64,000 bases of DNA from Bacillus pseudomycoides DSM 12442 (GCF_000161455.1 NZ_CM000745.1:1464063-1528062); one strand, 5' to 3'; positions 24,842 to 33,858 are shown, counted from the stretch's first letter. A program made the numbers and translations. Notes: generated from the sequence alone by a model not told the origin.

Positions 24842-25134
24842 CTCATCTCTCCTTTTCATTTTTTGTTTTTATTAAACGATTTCTCGGAGTTTGCCTAATG
24901 TACTAATATGTAAAACACATTAAACAAGAGGTCTTTATACGAGTTCTTTTGAACTTGTAATTTGAACCTGTAATAAATATATAATAAATTTCAAGAAAAA
25001 TCAATGTTAAATCGGAAGATTTTCATGGGGATGATTCATTTTGAATAAGGAATGAATGTCTATATAATGAAGGGGAAGAAAAACAAATTTGTTTTTAACG
25101 AATCAATTTATTTGAAAGAAACGGAGTAGAAAAT

Positions 25135-25968
25135 ATGTTATTCAATCAACGCTTTACTATTGGAGAAATGGCAAAAATGCATAATATTGCGGAGTCAACA
25201 TTACGTTATTACGATGAAAAAGGTATTTTTCATCCATCCATTGTTGATCCACAAACAAAGTATCGATATTATACAATCGACCAATTTGCACTTTTAGATA
25301 CAATTAAATTTTTACGGCAGTTAAATATTTCTTTAAAAGAAATAAAGGAATATATTGATGAAAGAAACCCATCTTATGCCTTAAATTTACTTAAAAAACA
25401 ACAAGAGATGATGTTAAAAAAGCAAAGAGAAATTGAATATGCATTGGCTAAAATGAAGCATAAAATCAATTTGATGAAAGAAGCTACAAAGTCAAAAGCT
25501 AATAATGTGACACTTAAAAAATTACCAAAGAGAAAAATTACAGCGTTAGCTATTGCACCAAATATAACGGATGATATGTTTGAATATTATATCCATTCAC
25601 TCCAAAAAAATATGAAGCAAATAGATGATAGTTTATTTTCAGGAGACCTAGGTGTGACAGTGTCAAAAGAAGGGTTGCTTCAAAATGAATTTCAAGCATA
25701 TAACAGTGTTTTTATTCTTCTTGATTATATGCCGTTTCAAATTATTACTTCAGATGAAATTAAAGACGGGATGTTCGCTTGCTCTTATCACCATGGGCCA
25801 TATGAAAAAACGGATGGAACTTATAAGAAGCTGTTAATGGATATCAAGGAGAAAGGATATGAAGTGTCTGGAGATGCAATTGAGCTCGCTTTAATTGACT
25901 GTTCTGTAACGGAGAATCCAGAAGAGCAAGTTACAGAAATACAAATCCCGGTAATAAAAAAGAAGTAA
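25135..25968 (+). CDS. MerR-family regulator, BmrR-like
   Basis: 277 residues. N-terminal MerR winged helix (FTIGEMAKMHNIAESTLRYYDEKG), a dimerisation coiled coil (about 80-125), then a GyrI-like effector domain. Family members twist a 19-base-spacer promoter when a drug binds. Exactly such a promoter with a perfect dyad lies before the MATE pump gene that follows (26005-26035), so this protein most likely controls it. The start has an AAACGGAGTAG ribosome site. Confidence 0.9.
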   Translation: MLFNQRFTIGEMAKMHNIAESTLRYYDEKGIFHPSIVDPQTKYRYYTIDQFALLDTIKFLRQLNISLKEIKEYIDERNPSYALNLLKKQQEMMLKKQREIEYALAKMKHKINLMKEATKSKANNVTLKKLPKRKITALAIAPNITDDMFEYYIHSLQKNMKQIDDSLFSGDLGVTVSKEGLLQNEFQAYNSVFILLDYMPFQIITSDEIKDGMFACSYHHGPYEKTDGTYKKLLMDIKEKGYEVSGDAIELALIDCSVTENPEEQVTEIQIPVIKKK

Positions 25969-26004
25969 GAGGTTGTATAATAAAAATGTATTTTTAATTC
26001 TCAC

Positions 26005-26035
26005 TTGACCTTCAAGTTGCTTGAAGGTTTAAAAT
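26005..26035 (+). promoter_or_regulatory. MerR-type promoter/operator of the MATE pump
   Basis: TTGACC (26005-26010), a 19-base spacer and TAAAAT (26030-26035). The spacer carries a perfect 9-3-9 dyad, ACCTTCAAG TTG CTTGAAGGT (26008-26028). This is the standard architecture of MerR-family activation. Confidence 0.88.
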
Positions 26036-26067
26036 GTGAACAGAGAATTGAAAAGGAGCATTTTATT

Positions 26068-27423
26068 ATGGAAACAACTGAGAAATTAAGAGAAAAACCA
26101 ATGAAAAATTTATTTATATCTTATTTAATACCAGCGGTTCTTGGAATGGTATTAATGTCGGTGAATATTGTAATCGATGCCGTTATGATTAGCAGAGGAG
26201 TCGGAGCGAATGGCTTAGCGGGAGTAAACGTTGCTATCCCCGCCTTTTCCATTTTTTTCTCTATATCATTGTGGATTGGAATGGGCGGAGCTACACTATA
26301 TTCCATAGCATTAGGTGAAAATAAAATAGAGCGAGCGAGATCCATTTTTACTCAGTCTATGACAGTGGCTGTTGTAATTGTTGGTGCTTTAATGGTCATC
26401 TGTTTATGGAGAATAGAAGATTTGGCCTATTTATTTGGAGCTAATGAAGTAATCTTACCATATGCATTAGATTATTTAACTGTATTATTAACATTTGGAA
26501 TGATATACGTATTAGAAAATATTTTAAGTACATTTATACGAAACGACGGAAATCCAAATTTAGCGATGGCAGGACTTGTTGTAACAGCGTTGTTAAATAT
26601 TGCTTTTGATTATATTTTTATTTTTATTTTTGGCTGGGGTGTAACAGGAGCGGCGGCAGCGACTATCCTGTCAGCAGCAATTGGTTTTCTTGTTTTATTA
26701 AGTCATTTCTTTAGAAAAAGTAGCATTTTAAAATGGACGAAATTTCATTTTGAATGGAATACAGTCAAACAAATTATGCTGATTGGTTTTCCAAGTTTCA
26801 CCGCAGAAATAACAGTAGCGATTGTAACGATTGGTTTTAACATAACCTTTATGAAATATGCAGGAGAATTAGGTGTAGCATCTTACGCAATAGTGAATAG
26901 TATTCACTCCATGATGCTATTAGTATTCTTAGGTGTTGGAGCGGCATTGCAACCAATTGCAAGTTTTCATTACGGTGCGAATTTACCTGAACGTTTGAAG
27001 GAAGGACTAAACTTTGCAGTAAAAACAGCTATTGTACTTGGATGTGTAGCAATTGTGAGCGGATTATTCTTTGGGGAATACATTATTGGTTTATTTGATG
27101 TTCAATCAAAAGAGTTACTGACACTAACTGTAACAGGAATGAGTCTGTTCTTTGTTCAATATGTATTTTTTGGCTATAACATTGTATATGGAGAGTATTT
27201 CCAATCGGTGAGACAAACAAGAAAGTCTATCTTGATTATTTTGAACCGCGGTTTATTACTCATTATTCCACTCTTATGGATTATGCCAAAGTTGTTTGGA
27301 GTAAATGGAATTTGGCTTGTAATGCCTGTATCTGAAGTATTAACAGCGATTGTTGTATTTTGGATGAATCGTATTTCTCATCCTGTATCAGTACGAAATA
27401 TAGAAAGAGAACATGTGGCATGA
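26068..27423 (+). CDS. MATE-family multidrug efflux transporter
   Basis: 451 residues from ATG 26068, with AAAAGGAGC before it; the longer frame starts inside the promoter and is not real. Twelve membrane helices with the duplicated MATE fold; FISYLIPAVLGMVLMSVNIV is the first helix. NorM/DinF-type pumps export cationic drugs using Na+ or H+ gradients. Regulated by the BmrR-like protein encoded upstream (inferred from the operator). Confidence 0.9.
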   Translation: METTEKLREKPMKNLFISYLIPAVLGMVLMSVNIVIDAVMISRGVGANGLAGVNVAIPAFSIFFSISLWIGMGGATLYSIALGENKIERARSIFTQSMTVAVVIVGALMVICLWRIEDLAYLFGANEVILPYALDYLTVLLTFGMIYVLENILSTFIRNDGNPNLAMAGLVVTALLNIAFDYIFIFIFGWGVTGAAAATILSAAIGFLVLLSHFFRKSSILKWTKFHFEWNTVKQIMLIGFPSFTAEITVAIVTIGFNITFMKYAGELGVASYAIVNSIHSMMLLVFLGVGAALQPIASFHYGANLPERLKEGLNFAVKTAIVLGCVAIVSGLFFGEYIIGLFDVQSKELLTLTVTGMSLFFVQYVFFGYNIVYGEYFQSVRQTRKSILIILNRGLLLIIPLLWIMPKLFGVNGIWLVMPVSEVLTAIVVFWMNRISHPVSVRNIEREHVA

Positions 27424-27479
27424 TAGAAATCCCCTTAGCAAGTTTATCAAGACCTAATTTTAAAAAATATTATTAAATC

Positions 27480-27526
27480 AACCCCCTAACATATTAGACA
27501 TATATAATATGTTAGGGGGTTTTTTA
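27480..27526 (+). terminator. Terminator between the MATE gene and the ars operon
   Basis: AACCCCCTAACATATTA / TAATATGTTAGGGGGTT, a very strong hairpin with a T6 tail. It may belong to the MATE gene or to the left end of the accessory island. Confidence 0.9.
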
Positions 27527-27535
27527 ATTGAATTA

Positions 27536-27551
27536 ATCAAAAAAAATTGAT
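27536..27551. promoter_or_regulatory. ArsR-type dyad upstream of the ars promoter
   Basis: ATCAAAAAAAATTGAT, similar to the main ArsR operator at 27594-27611. Confidence 0.4.
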
Positions 27552-27558
27552 TTAACTG

Positions 27559-27588
27559 TTGCATTAAACAAGAAATCTCACATATAAT
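27559..27588 (+). promoter_or_regulatory. Promoter of the ars operon
   Basis: TTGCAT (27559-27564), an 18-base spacer and a consensus TATAAT (27583-27588). The ArsR operator follows at once and covers the start site. Confidence 0.7.
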
Positions 27589-27593
27589 AAATA

Positions 27594-27611
27594 CATCAAA
27601 AAAATTTGATG
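27594..27611. promoter_or_regulatory. ArsR operator
   Basis: CATCAAAAAAATTTGATG, a 7-4-7 dyad over the expected transcription start and matching the ATCAA-N-TTGAT form of ArsR sites. Confidence 0.75.
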
Positions 27612-27629
27612 AATAGGAGGTTACATAAT

Positions 27630-27935
27630 ATGACTAAACAATTTGAACAATACGAGAAGAAATTTAAAGCTCTTGCAGATCAAAAAAGATTAGAGATTAT
27701 GTATGAACTTTGCCAAAGAGGTAGAACTTGCGTATGTGATTTAACGGAAATATTCGAAATGACGCAATCTAAATTATCTTACCACTTAAAAATTTTACTT
27801 GAGGCAAATTTAATAATCAAAGATACACAAGGTACTTGGAGCTATTATGATTTAAATGATACTGAAGTGAATAACCTACTATCGGAAGAACTTTGTTGCA
27901 TATTTAGAAAAATAGGAAAAGGAACTTGTTGCTAA
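27630..27935 (+). CDS. arsR: ArsR arsenite-responsive repressor
   Basis: 101 residues from ATG 27630 behind GAATAGGAGG. Winged helix with recognition helix QSKLSYHLKILLEANLI. The metalloid site is CVCDL (Cys34 and Cys36) with Cys28 nearby, as in classical ArsR; the C-terminus also ends in CC. It represses its own operon and lets go on binding As(III) or Sb(III). First gene of arsR-arsI-ACR3-arsC. Confidence 0.93.
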   Translation: MTKQFEQYEKKFKALADQKRLEIMYELCQRGRTCVCDLTEIFEMTQSKLSYHLKILLEANLIIKDTQGTWSYYDLNDTEVNNLLSEELCCIFRKIGKGTCC

Positions 27936-27951
27936 TTTTTTTAAACTATAC

Positions 27952-27967
27952 ATCAATTTTTTTTGAT
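27952..27967. promoter_or_regulatory. Second ArsR-type dyad, between arsR and arsI
   Basis: ATCAATTTTTTTTGAT. An internal operator would allow separate control of the downstream genes. Spacing of the arms matches the upstream dyads. Confidence 0.45.
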
Positions 27968-28001
27968 TAATTGTATGTAAAACCAAAAGGAGGAATTTGT
28001 G

Positions 28002-28403
28002 ATGAAGTACGTACACGTTGGGATTAATGTTAAAAATCTAGAAAAATCTATTGAATTCTATGAGAAAACATTTGGAGTAAAACCAGTTAAGGTAAAAAAT
28101 GATTATGCAAAATTTCTACTAGATACTCCAGGACTTAACTTCACTTTAAATGTGAAAGATGAAGTATCTGGAAATCAAGTGAATCATTTTGGTTTTCAAG
28201 TAGCGAATGCAGAAGAAATAAAGGTCCATAAGGACCGATTAGAAAAAGAAGGATTTTTTGCAAGAGACGAGATGAATACTACATGTTGCTATGCTGTACA
28301 AGATAAGTTTTGGATAACTGATCCAGACGGTAACGAATGGGAATTTTTCTATACAAAAGCAGATAGTGATGTTCATAAATCAGAACCTACATCTTGCTGT
28401 TAA
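28002..28403 (+). CDS. ArsI/CadI-family glyoxalase-fold metalloenzyme
   Basis: 133 residues from ATG 28002 behind AAAGGAGG. A VOC-fold protein with metal ligands HVGINV (His5), NHFGFQ (His62) and EWEFF (Glu114). The vicinal pair Cys95-Cys96 in TTCCYA is what ArsI C-As lyases use to bind trivalent organoarsenicals; the enzyme removes the methyl or phenyl group to give As(III). A second CC pair ends the protein. CadI-type relatives are only metal-induced, so true lyase activity is not certain. Confidence 0.85.
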   Translation: MKYVHVGINVKNLEKSIEFYEKTFGVKPVKVKNDYAKFLLDTPGLNFTLNVKDEVSGNQVNHFGFQVANAEEIKVHKDRLEKEGFFARDEMNTTCCYAVQDKFWITDPDGNEWEFFYTKADSDVHKSEPTSCC

Positions 28404-28420
28404 TCTGAAAGGAGTGTCCA

Positions 28421-29461
28421 ATGAAAAGACTATCATTTCTAGATCGATACTTAACCATTTGGATTTTTCTTGCCATGGCTCTAGGAATCGGTATAGGGGT
28501 ACTATTCCCTCAAATTACAAGTAGCATAAATAGTCTACAAGTGGGTACAACATCTATTCCACTTGCAATAGGCTTAATTTTGATGATGTATCCTCCATTA
28601 GCCAAGGTTCGTTATGAAGAGATGGGGAGAGTCTTCAAAGATGTAAAAGTGTTAGTATTATCACTTGTTCAAAACTGGATAATTGGTCCCGTTCTAATGT
28701 TTGCTTTAGCAGTAATATTTTTACCAGATAAACCAGAATATATGGTGGGTTTAATTATGATTGGCTTAGCTCGCTGTATTGCAATGGTTATTGTTTGGAA
28801 TGACCTGGCAAAGGGGGATACTGAGTATGCAGCGGGTTTAGTCGCTTTTAACTCTGTATTCCAAATGTTATTTTTCTCAGTGTATGCGTATGTGTTTGTA
28901 ACAGTAATTCCAGAATGGTTGGGAATTGAAGGAGCTATCGTTGATATTACAATGGCAGAGGTTGCAAAGTCAGTATTTATATATTTAGGAATTCCTTTTA
29001 TTGCTGGGATGTTAACTCGTTTAATCTTAGTAAAAACAAAAGGCCGTCTATGGTATGAAAAAGTCTTTATTTCCAAGATTAGTCCAATTACTTTAATCGC
29101 ATTACTATTTACTATAATTGTGATGTTCTCTTTAAAAGGGGAAGTTATTGTGAGCGTACCGTTTGATGTTGTGCGTATTGCGATTCCATTACTTATTTAT
29201 TTTGTAATCATGTTCTTTGTTTCTTTCTTTATGGGTAAAAAAATTGGTGCAAGTTACGGAGTAACTACAACATTAGCATTTACAGCAGGAAGTAACAATT
29301 TTGAATTAGCAATTGCAGTTGCAGTTGGTGTATTTGGAATCCAGTCTGGTGCAGCGTTTGCAGCAGTTATCGGGCCTTTAGTAGAAGTTCCTGTTATGAT
29401 TGCCCTTGTAAATGTAGCACTTTGGTTCCAACGTAAGTACTTTCAGACACAACCAAGATAA
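28421..29461 (+). CDS. ACR3-type arsenite efflux permease
   Basis: 346 residues with ten predicted helices. Typical ACR3 features are MMYPPLAKVRYEEM near residue 50 and the essential cysteine at residue 119 (GLARCIAMVIVWN). It exports As(OH)3 driven by the proton motive force. It is not the ArsB family, though often labelled so. Tightly spaced in the operon (17 bases after arsI). Confidence 0.93.
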   Translation: MKRLSFLDRYLTIWIFLAMALGIGIGVLFPQITSSINSLQVGTTSIPLAIGLILMMYPPLAKVRYEEMGRVFKDVKVLVLSLVQNWIIGPVLMFALAVIFLPDKPEYMVGLIMIGLARCIAMVIVWNDLAKGDTEYAAGLVAFNSVFQMLFFSVYAYVFVTVIPEWLGIEGAIVDITMAEVAKSVFIYLGIPFIAGMLTRLILVKTKGRLWYEKVFISKISPITLIALLFTIIVMFSLKGEVIVSVPFDVVRIAIPLLIYFVIMFFVSFFMGKKIGASYGVTTTLAFTAGSNNFELAIAVAVGVFGIQSGAAFAAVIGPLVEVPVMIALVNVALWFQRKYFQTQPR

Positions 29462-29487
29462 ACATTCATAGTAAAGGTGGAATTAAA

Positions 29488-29892
29488 TTGAATAACAAAA
29501 AAACAATTTACTTCTTATGTACAGGGAACTCTTGCCGTAGTCAAATGGCTGAAGCTTGGGGCAAAAAATATCTAGGTGACAAATGGAATGTGCTGTCAGC
29601 TGGTATTGAAGCACACGGTGTAAATCCAAATGCTATTAGAGCAATGAAAGAAGTAGATATTGATATTACTAACCAAACTTCTGATACTATTGATCCAGAA
29701 ATTTTAAATAATGCAGATCTTGTTGTAATGCTTTGTGGTCACGCAAATGATGTATGTCCAACAACACCTCCACATGTAAAACGTGTTCATTGGGGATTTG
29801 ACGACCCAGCAGGAAAAGAATGGTCTGAATTCCAAAGAGTACGTGATGAAATTGGCACGCGTATTAAAGGTTTTTCTGAAACAGGAGAATAA
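29488..29892 (+). CDS. arsC: Thioredoxin-dependent arsenate reductase
   Basis: 134 residues from a TTG start. Low-molecular-weight phosphatase fold: P-loop CTGNSCR with Cys11 and Arg17, and the resolving pair Cys83 and Cys90 in MLCGHANDVC. This is the S. aureus pI258-type enzyme that reduces As(V) to As(III) with thioredoxin. Last gene of the operon; its product feeds the ACR3 pump. Confidence 0.95.
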   Translation: MNNKKTIYFLCTGNSCRSQMAEAWGKKYLGDKWNVLSAGIEAHGVNPNAIRAMKEVDIDITNQTSDTIDPEILNNADLVVMLCGHANDVCPTTPPHVKRVHWGFDDPAGKEWSEFQRVRDEIGTRIKGFSETGE

Positions 29893-29898
29893 TATTAA

Positions 29899-29953
29899 AG
29901 AAAGACCGTTAATATTTTGAGCATTTGCTCTAGTGTATTGACGGTCTTTTTTT
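29899..29953. terminator. Terminator between arsC and tnpC
   Basis: AAAGACCGTTAATA / TATTGACGGTCTTTTTTT hairpin, serving the ars operon and possibly the convergent tnp operon. Confidence 0.85.
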
Positions 29954-30007
29954 ATTCTTTTCTGAAATTTTTAAGTGCGTATGATAAAATTACATCTTGA
30001 TATTTCC

Positions 30008-30388
30008 TTATATCTGTTTATACACATCCGCGTACGCAAATTTTAATTGCTCACGCAGTTGTTTTTTCTCTTCTTCTAACTTCTTAATCTTACGTTTCAA
30101 AGAGGCGATAATTGCATCTTTATTGTTTTCATTTATCTCACGCTTGATTTGTTTTGGCGTAGGAGCTTCCGCTTGTTGCTGGCGCAGGCTCTCAATCCGT
30201 TCACGCAGTTCACGGTTATTGTATAGCGTGGCTTTTGCTACGCCAGCCTCGCTTGCCACACTATTAAAATTGATAGGATCATTGGCTCGCACGAGCCTTT
30301 GGATGGCTTTATCCACCTTTTGCGAAGTAGTCGCTTTTCTTGATGCATGAATTGCTTTTAAATGTTCTTTACGGTCATAGTTAACCAT
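30008..30388 (-). CDS. tnpC: TnpC of a Tn554-family transposon
   Basis: 126 residues. N-terminal helix-turn-helix-like segment (NFNSVASEAGVAKATLYNN) and a C-terminal coiled coil (about 80-120). It matches the small third protein of Tn554, which affects insertion orientation and frequency. It overlaps the tnpB stop by eight bases, so the operon is translationally coupled. Confidence 0.85.
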   Translation of the reverse strand: MVNYDRKEHLKAIHASRKATTSQKVDKAIQRLVRANDPINFNSVASEAGVAKATLYNNRELRERIESLRQQQAEAPTPKQIKREINENNKDAIIASLKRKIKKLEEEKKQLREQLKFAYADVYKQI

Positions 30389-32495
30389 TTTCTACACCTT
30401 GCTTTCGCTTCATTCGTTCCATTCTGCCGAAGATAACGTTCCCTTCCTGGAGCTTGCTTAAAATCTCTTCATAACGCTTCAAATTTCTAGAACCCTTTTT
30501 CACAATGTCTTCACGTCCATACTGTTTTGCCAATTCCATATTTCTGGAGGTTCTTTTGATATGATCCTCATATTTCCCGATATCGAAATCGGAAAAGCCA
30601 ATTGCTAGGTCCTTACAAGGAGTGCCTTCCTTACCACACGTTAAACAAGGCGCTTCCTCCAAATAAGCACAGCCGCCACTTAAACGAGCGTGACACGTTC
30701 CATAGTTATTTTCCATCGCATTTAATTTATGATCTTGCCAAAGGGCCTGCAGGATGTCCTTTGGGATATCTTCATCCGCTTTAATTTCTTGCACCTTACC
30801 ATTTCTGTCGAAACATAGCCCTTTGCTAAAGACCGCTTCAAATGCCTTTCGCTTCGTGTCATCCAACAGTTTGGCATACCGTAAGGTCATTTCGGGCGAG
30901 GCATGCGCCAACAATTCCTGTACAGTTAGAATGTCTGCACCGCTATTTAACATTTTGACAGCGTAGGTATGTCGAAATTGATGAAGTTTAAAGTGGAACA
31001 GTTTTCCATTCTCATCTACAATGTTCTTTTGTTTTGCTAGTTTGTTTAATTCTCGTTGAATCCATTTTTGAAAATAAGGATTGCCTTTTCGAGAGCCACG
31101 ATAACGAACGAAAATGAACCCTTCGGGGTTATTTCCTTGGTTGCTGTTCTCTTTGGATTTGTGAATGAGAATCGCAAGGATGTTTGCCAATTCTTCGTCA
31201 ATTGGAATTCGGTGTCCTTGTACATAGGTTTTCTCAATATCCGTGACAATGGAGTATTTACCGTTAATCCGCTCCAAACAATTCGAGGTTAAACCTAATA
31301 CATCCGAAATGCGAAGCCCTGTTTTGTAAGCAACCCATACCACAGGAACGACCTCTTTGTGTAAATCATCGATGTGCATAAAGAGCTGTTCTAACACATA
31401 GTCAGGAATGTAATCAATTTGATCAATCGATTTCTTTTTTAACTTCGGCTTGTCTTCTGGAAAGAGTAACAATTGTATACGGGTGTCAGGAGCGATATCG
31501 TATTCATATCGCTGGGTGTCTCTCAAGAACTTTCCTATGTAGGTCAGTACAAGTTGTATATGGCTTTCAGGGTGCGCATTTTTTTGAGTCAAATTACTTC
31601 TTGTATATTCATGTAACCATTGGATGTACCGTTCCATATGCGATCGTTTCAACCCTTTTAAATTCGTCCATGAAGGTTCTAAGGAAAATATAAGTGACCA
31701 GAACCTTGATAAATGAGTTAGATAACCTTGAGCTGAACCCCATGAGAAATGATTCTTACTAAGTAAGCGTTGTTTGAAATACCTTTTAATATGCTGACGC
31801 ATTTCCACTTGTTCAATTTTGGTGAAATCAAGGTAATAGTCAGGCTTGGTCTTGTTATAGTTAATTCCATATTTGTCATGTAACATTCGCACATCCCATC
31901 GATCTTTCTCCCATTCTTCACGCGTATCAGTCAGGACAAAAAAATTGGAATGAATAAATCGTAAAAAGCTTGCGATGGGTGCTTTATGTATATAAACGCC
32001 ACCTGTCACGTCTTTTCTTTTATATTGTGTTGAAATCCCTTGCTGTTCTAACCAAAACCACCATTCCCGTTCTGTTTGGTCGATGTCCAGATCAAGAAGG
32101 GAGAAAAGGTTAGGGTATTTTTCGTTGAGAAATACTGTTAACCTTCGTAAGAGCCTTGCTGGCTCTCCAAATACGGTGCTTAATGACCATTCATCCTTAA
32201 ATAATTTCTGATACCACACATATTTTATTTCCAGGTTAACAGTCGCGTTATTGATTTGAAAACGCACATTGCGATTTGTACCTTTATATTTCTCAACCAT
32301 TTCCTGAAATTGAGGAATGTTTTCCAAAAAGTCAACATTCCAAATGTCTTTGACCAAGAAGTAGGGATCCTTCACGTGATGGATGATAACTGAGTCATCC
32401 TTCTCTATGGTCTTCATGGGATAACCTGACAGGTCACGCTGCAATCGCTCATGAAATCCAAGTTGTTCTGTATTAACCTGATAAACTTGTTTCAT
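30381..32495 (-). CDS. tnpB: TnpB tyrosine recombinase of a Tn554-family transposon
   Basis: 704 residues from ATG 32495, which overlaps the tnpA stop as ATGA and has GGGAGAG before it; the longer frame reads into tnpA. The catalytic domain shows YKTGLRISDVLGL (first Arg), HQFRHTYAVKML (H-x-x-R) and a later LLAHASPEMTLRYAKL (His and nucleophile Tyr). After it is a Cys-rich module with CHARLSGGC, CLTCGKEGTPC, likely a zinc site. It is somewhat longer than the Tn554 prototype as I remember it. Confidence 0.88.
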   Translation of the reverse strand: MKQVYQVNTEQLGFHERLQRDLSGYPMKTIEKDDSVIIHHVKDPYFLVKDIWNVDFLENIPQFQEMVEKYKGTNRNVRFQINNATVNLEIKYVWYQKLFKDEWSLSTVFGEPARLLRRLTVFLNEKYPNLFSLLDLDIDQTEREWWFWLEQQGISTQYKRKDVTGGVYIHKAPIASFLRFIHSNFFVLTDTREEWEKDRWDVRMLHDKYGINYNKTKPDYYLDFTKIEQVEMRQHIKRYFKQRLLSKNHFSWGSAQGYLTHLSRFWSLIFSLEPSWTNLKGLKRSHMERYIQWLHEYTRSNLTQKNAHPESHIQLVLTYIGKFLRDTQRYEYDIAPDTRIQLLLFPEDKPKLKKKSIDQIDYIPDYVLEQLFMHIDDLHKEVVPVVWVAYKTGLRISDVLGLTSNCLERINGKYSIVTDIEKTYVQGHRIPIDEELANILAILIHKSKENSNQGNNPEGFIFVRYRGSRKGNPYFQKWIQRELNKLAKQKNIVDENGKLFHFKLHQFRHTYAVKMLNSGADILTVQELLAHASPEMTLRYAKLLDDTKRKAFEAVFSKGLCFDRNGKVQEIKADEDIPKDILQALWQDHKLNAMENNYGTCHARLSGGCAYLEEAPCLTCGKEGTPCKDLAIGFSDFDIGKYEDHIKRTSRNMELAKQYGREDIVKKGSRNLKRYEEILSKLQEGNVIFGRMERMKRKQGVENG

Positions 32496-33631
32496 TCTCT
32501 CCCACCGTTCGGTTCTTTGATTTGAAATGCGCCCTGTGCCTTTTCCCAATCCTTGCGGATGTCTTCATCCGAAGGATGAAGGTACAAATTCATGGTCGTT
32601 TGGATTTGTGAATGACCAAGGCGCTCTTGTACCTGTTTAATATCCTTCGTCTCCTGATAGTACATCGTCGCGTGCGTATGACGAAACAGGTGAGGATGGA
32701 CATCGATTCCTGTTTTCTGACGCAGTCGTTTGAATAGAGCTTCTACATCCCCGTAGGTCATCGGTCTCCCCATGTTTTTACCGCGCAATTTGACGAACAC
32801 AAAGTTGGTTTCGACGTCCAATTCGTCAATGACATCGTACATGTAGTCATCATATAAGTCCATGAGGTCCTGTGAAACAAAGATTTCCCGTTCCCCTGTT
32901 TTCAGTTTCGCACCGTTCTCTAATTCCCCGCGATCCGTCAGACGAATGCGATGTCCTTTTTGATGACTAAACTTGAAATCCTCTAAAAATAAAGAAAGCG
33001 TCTCTCCAATTCTTAACCCCGTCTCAAACAGGAGCTGGATGAGAAAGGTGTCCCGTATATTCGTTGTTGCTGCTAAGACCTGTTTCACCTGTTCTTTTGA
33101 GAGCGTCTGCACCCTCTTGCGAGGTTCTTTTACCTTCAATACATTCCGCATAGATAGCTTGTCCTGGTTGATATGATGAAGGAAACTCTTATACCGTGTT
33201 CTCCCGCCTGTAAAGACCTGACGTATCAATTTCTCTTTCATATCACGCGGTAACTCTTCATTCCGGTACAAATAGTCATAGAAGTTTGTAACAGCGGTGA
33301 CCGTAAGGTTCACTGTCCTTTCTGTTTTCTTTGCCTTCACAGGTCGAAGAGACATTACCTTGCTGCTCTCATACGGATTCCGAAGCCATCCTACAAACTC
33401 CACCAAGTCCTCTAATCTTATATCTCTGTAATTTTTCTCTATCTCCTGTAAGTACAAAAAATACTGTTTTAGTGCATAACAGTACGTTTTCTGTGTGTTG
33501 TTGCTTTTCCCTGTAACATCTAAATACTTCAGGTATTTCATCACAGGAATCACAGGAATTCCTTCATTATCTACTAATATGTATCTCTTACTATTATTCT
33601 CTAAAAGCACCTCTTGGACCCTCATAGACAT
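32492..33631 (-). CDS. tnpA: TnpA tyrosine recombinase of a Tn554-family transposon
   Basis: 379 residues. An N-terminal SAM-like DNA-binding domain and a C-terminal phage-integrase domain with FETGLRIGETLSLF (Arg), HPHLFRHTHATMYY (H-x-x-R) and GHSQIQTTMNLYLHPS (His and Tyr). It works with TnpB for site-specific insertion. First gene of the leftward tnpABC operon. Nothing else is seen between it and the DUF421 terminator except AT-rich sequence that should contain the right end of the element. Confidence 0.9.
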   Translation of the reverse strand: MSMRVQEVLLENNSKRYILVDNEGIPVIPVMKYLKYLDVTGKSNNTQKTYCYALKQYFLYLQEIEKNYRDIRLEDLVEFVGWLRNPYESSKVMSLRPVKAKKTERTVNLTVTAVTNFYDYLYRNEELPRDMKEKLIRQVFTGGRTRYKSFLHHINQDKLSMRNVLKVKEPRKRVQTLSKEQVKQVLAATTNIRDTFLIQLLFETGLRIGETLSLFLEDFKFSHQKGHRIRLTDRGELENGAKLKTGEREIFVSQDLMDLYDDYMYDVIDELDVETNFVFVKLRGKNMGRPMTYGDVEALFKRLRQKTGIDVHPHLFRHTHATMYYQETKDIKQVQERLGHSQIQTTMNLYLHPSDEDIRKDWEKAQGAFQIKEPNGGRE

Positions 33632-33789
33632 TCACCACCTAAAACCATTTTTTTACGTTCGGTTTATAGACCTCACTACGCCTCCCGCTGTGGGCTTTGT
33701 CCCCCTAACTAACAACAAATTTTCATCTATAACATTATATACATAATAGACAATATTCGTAATATCTGATTATTCATTCCATTATGTAT

Positions 33790-33837
33790 AAAAAAAGAGG
33801 ATTTATGCTCTATATTGAACATAATATCCTCTTTTAA
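33790..33837 (-). terminator. Terminator of the DUF421 gene
   Basis: On the minus strand AAAAGAGGATATTAT ... AAATCCTCTTTTTTT: AGAGGAT/ATCCTCT stem with a T7 tail. Confidence 0.8.
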
Positions 33838-33858
33838 TTATAGTATGTTTAAATGTAT

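Larger units (their letters stand above)
27530..33780. mobile_element. Probable Tn554-family transposon carrying an arsenic operon
   Basis: A tnpA-tnpB-tnpC operon at the right end and an ars operon at the left, convergent, between two ordinary chromosomal genes (MATE and DUF421). Tn554-like elements place tnpABC at one end and resistance genes at the other. They lack terminal inverted repeats and make no long target duplication, so I cannot fix the ends; the bounds given are approximate. The tnp genes look clearly more GC-rich than their surroundings. That the ars genes are cargo of the same element is an inference. Confidence 0.6.
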
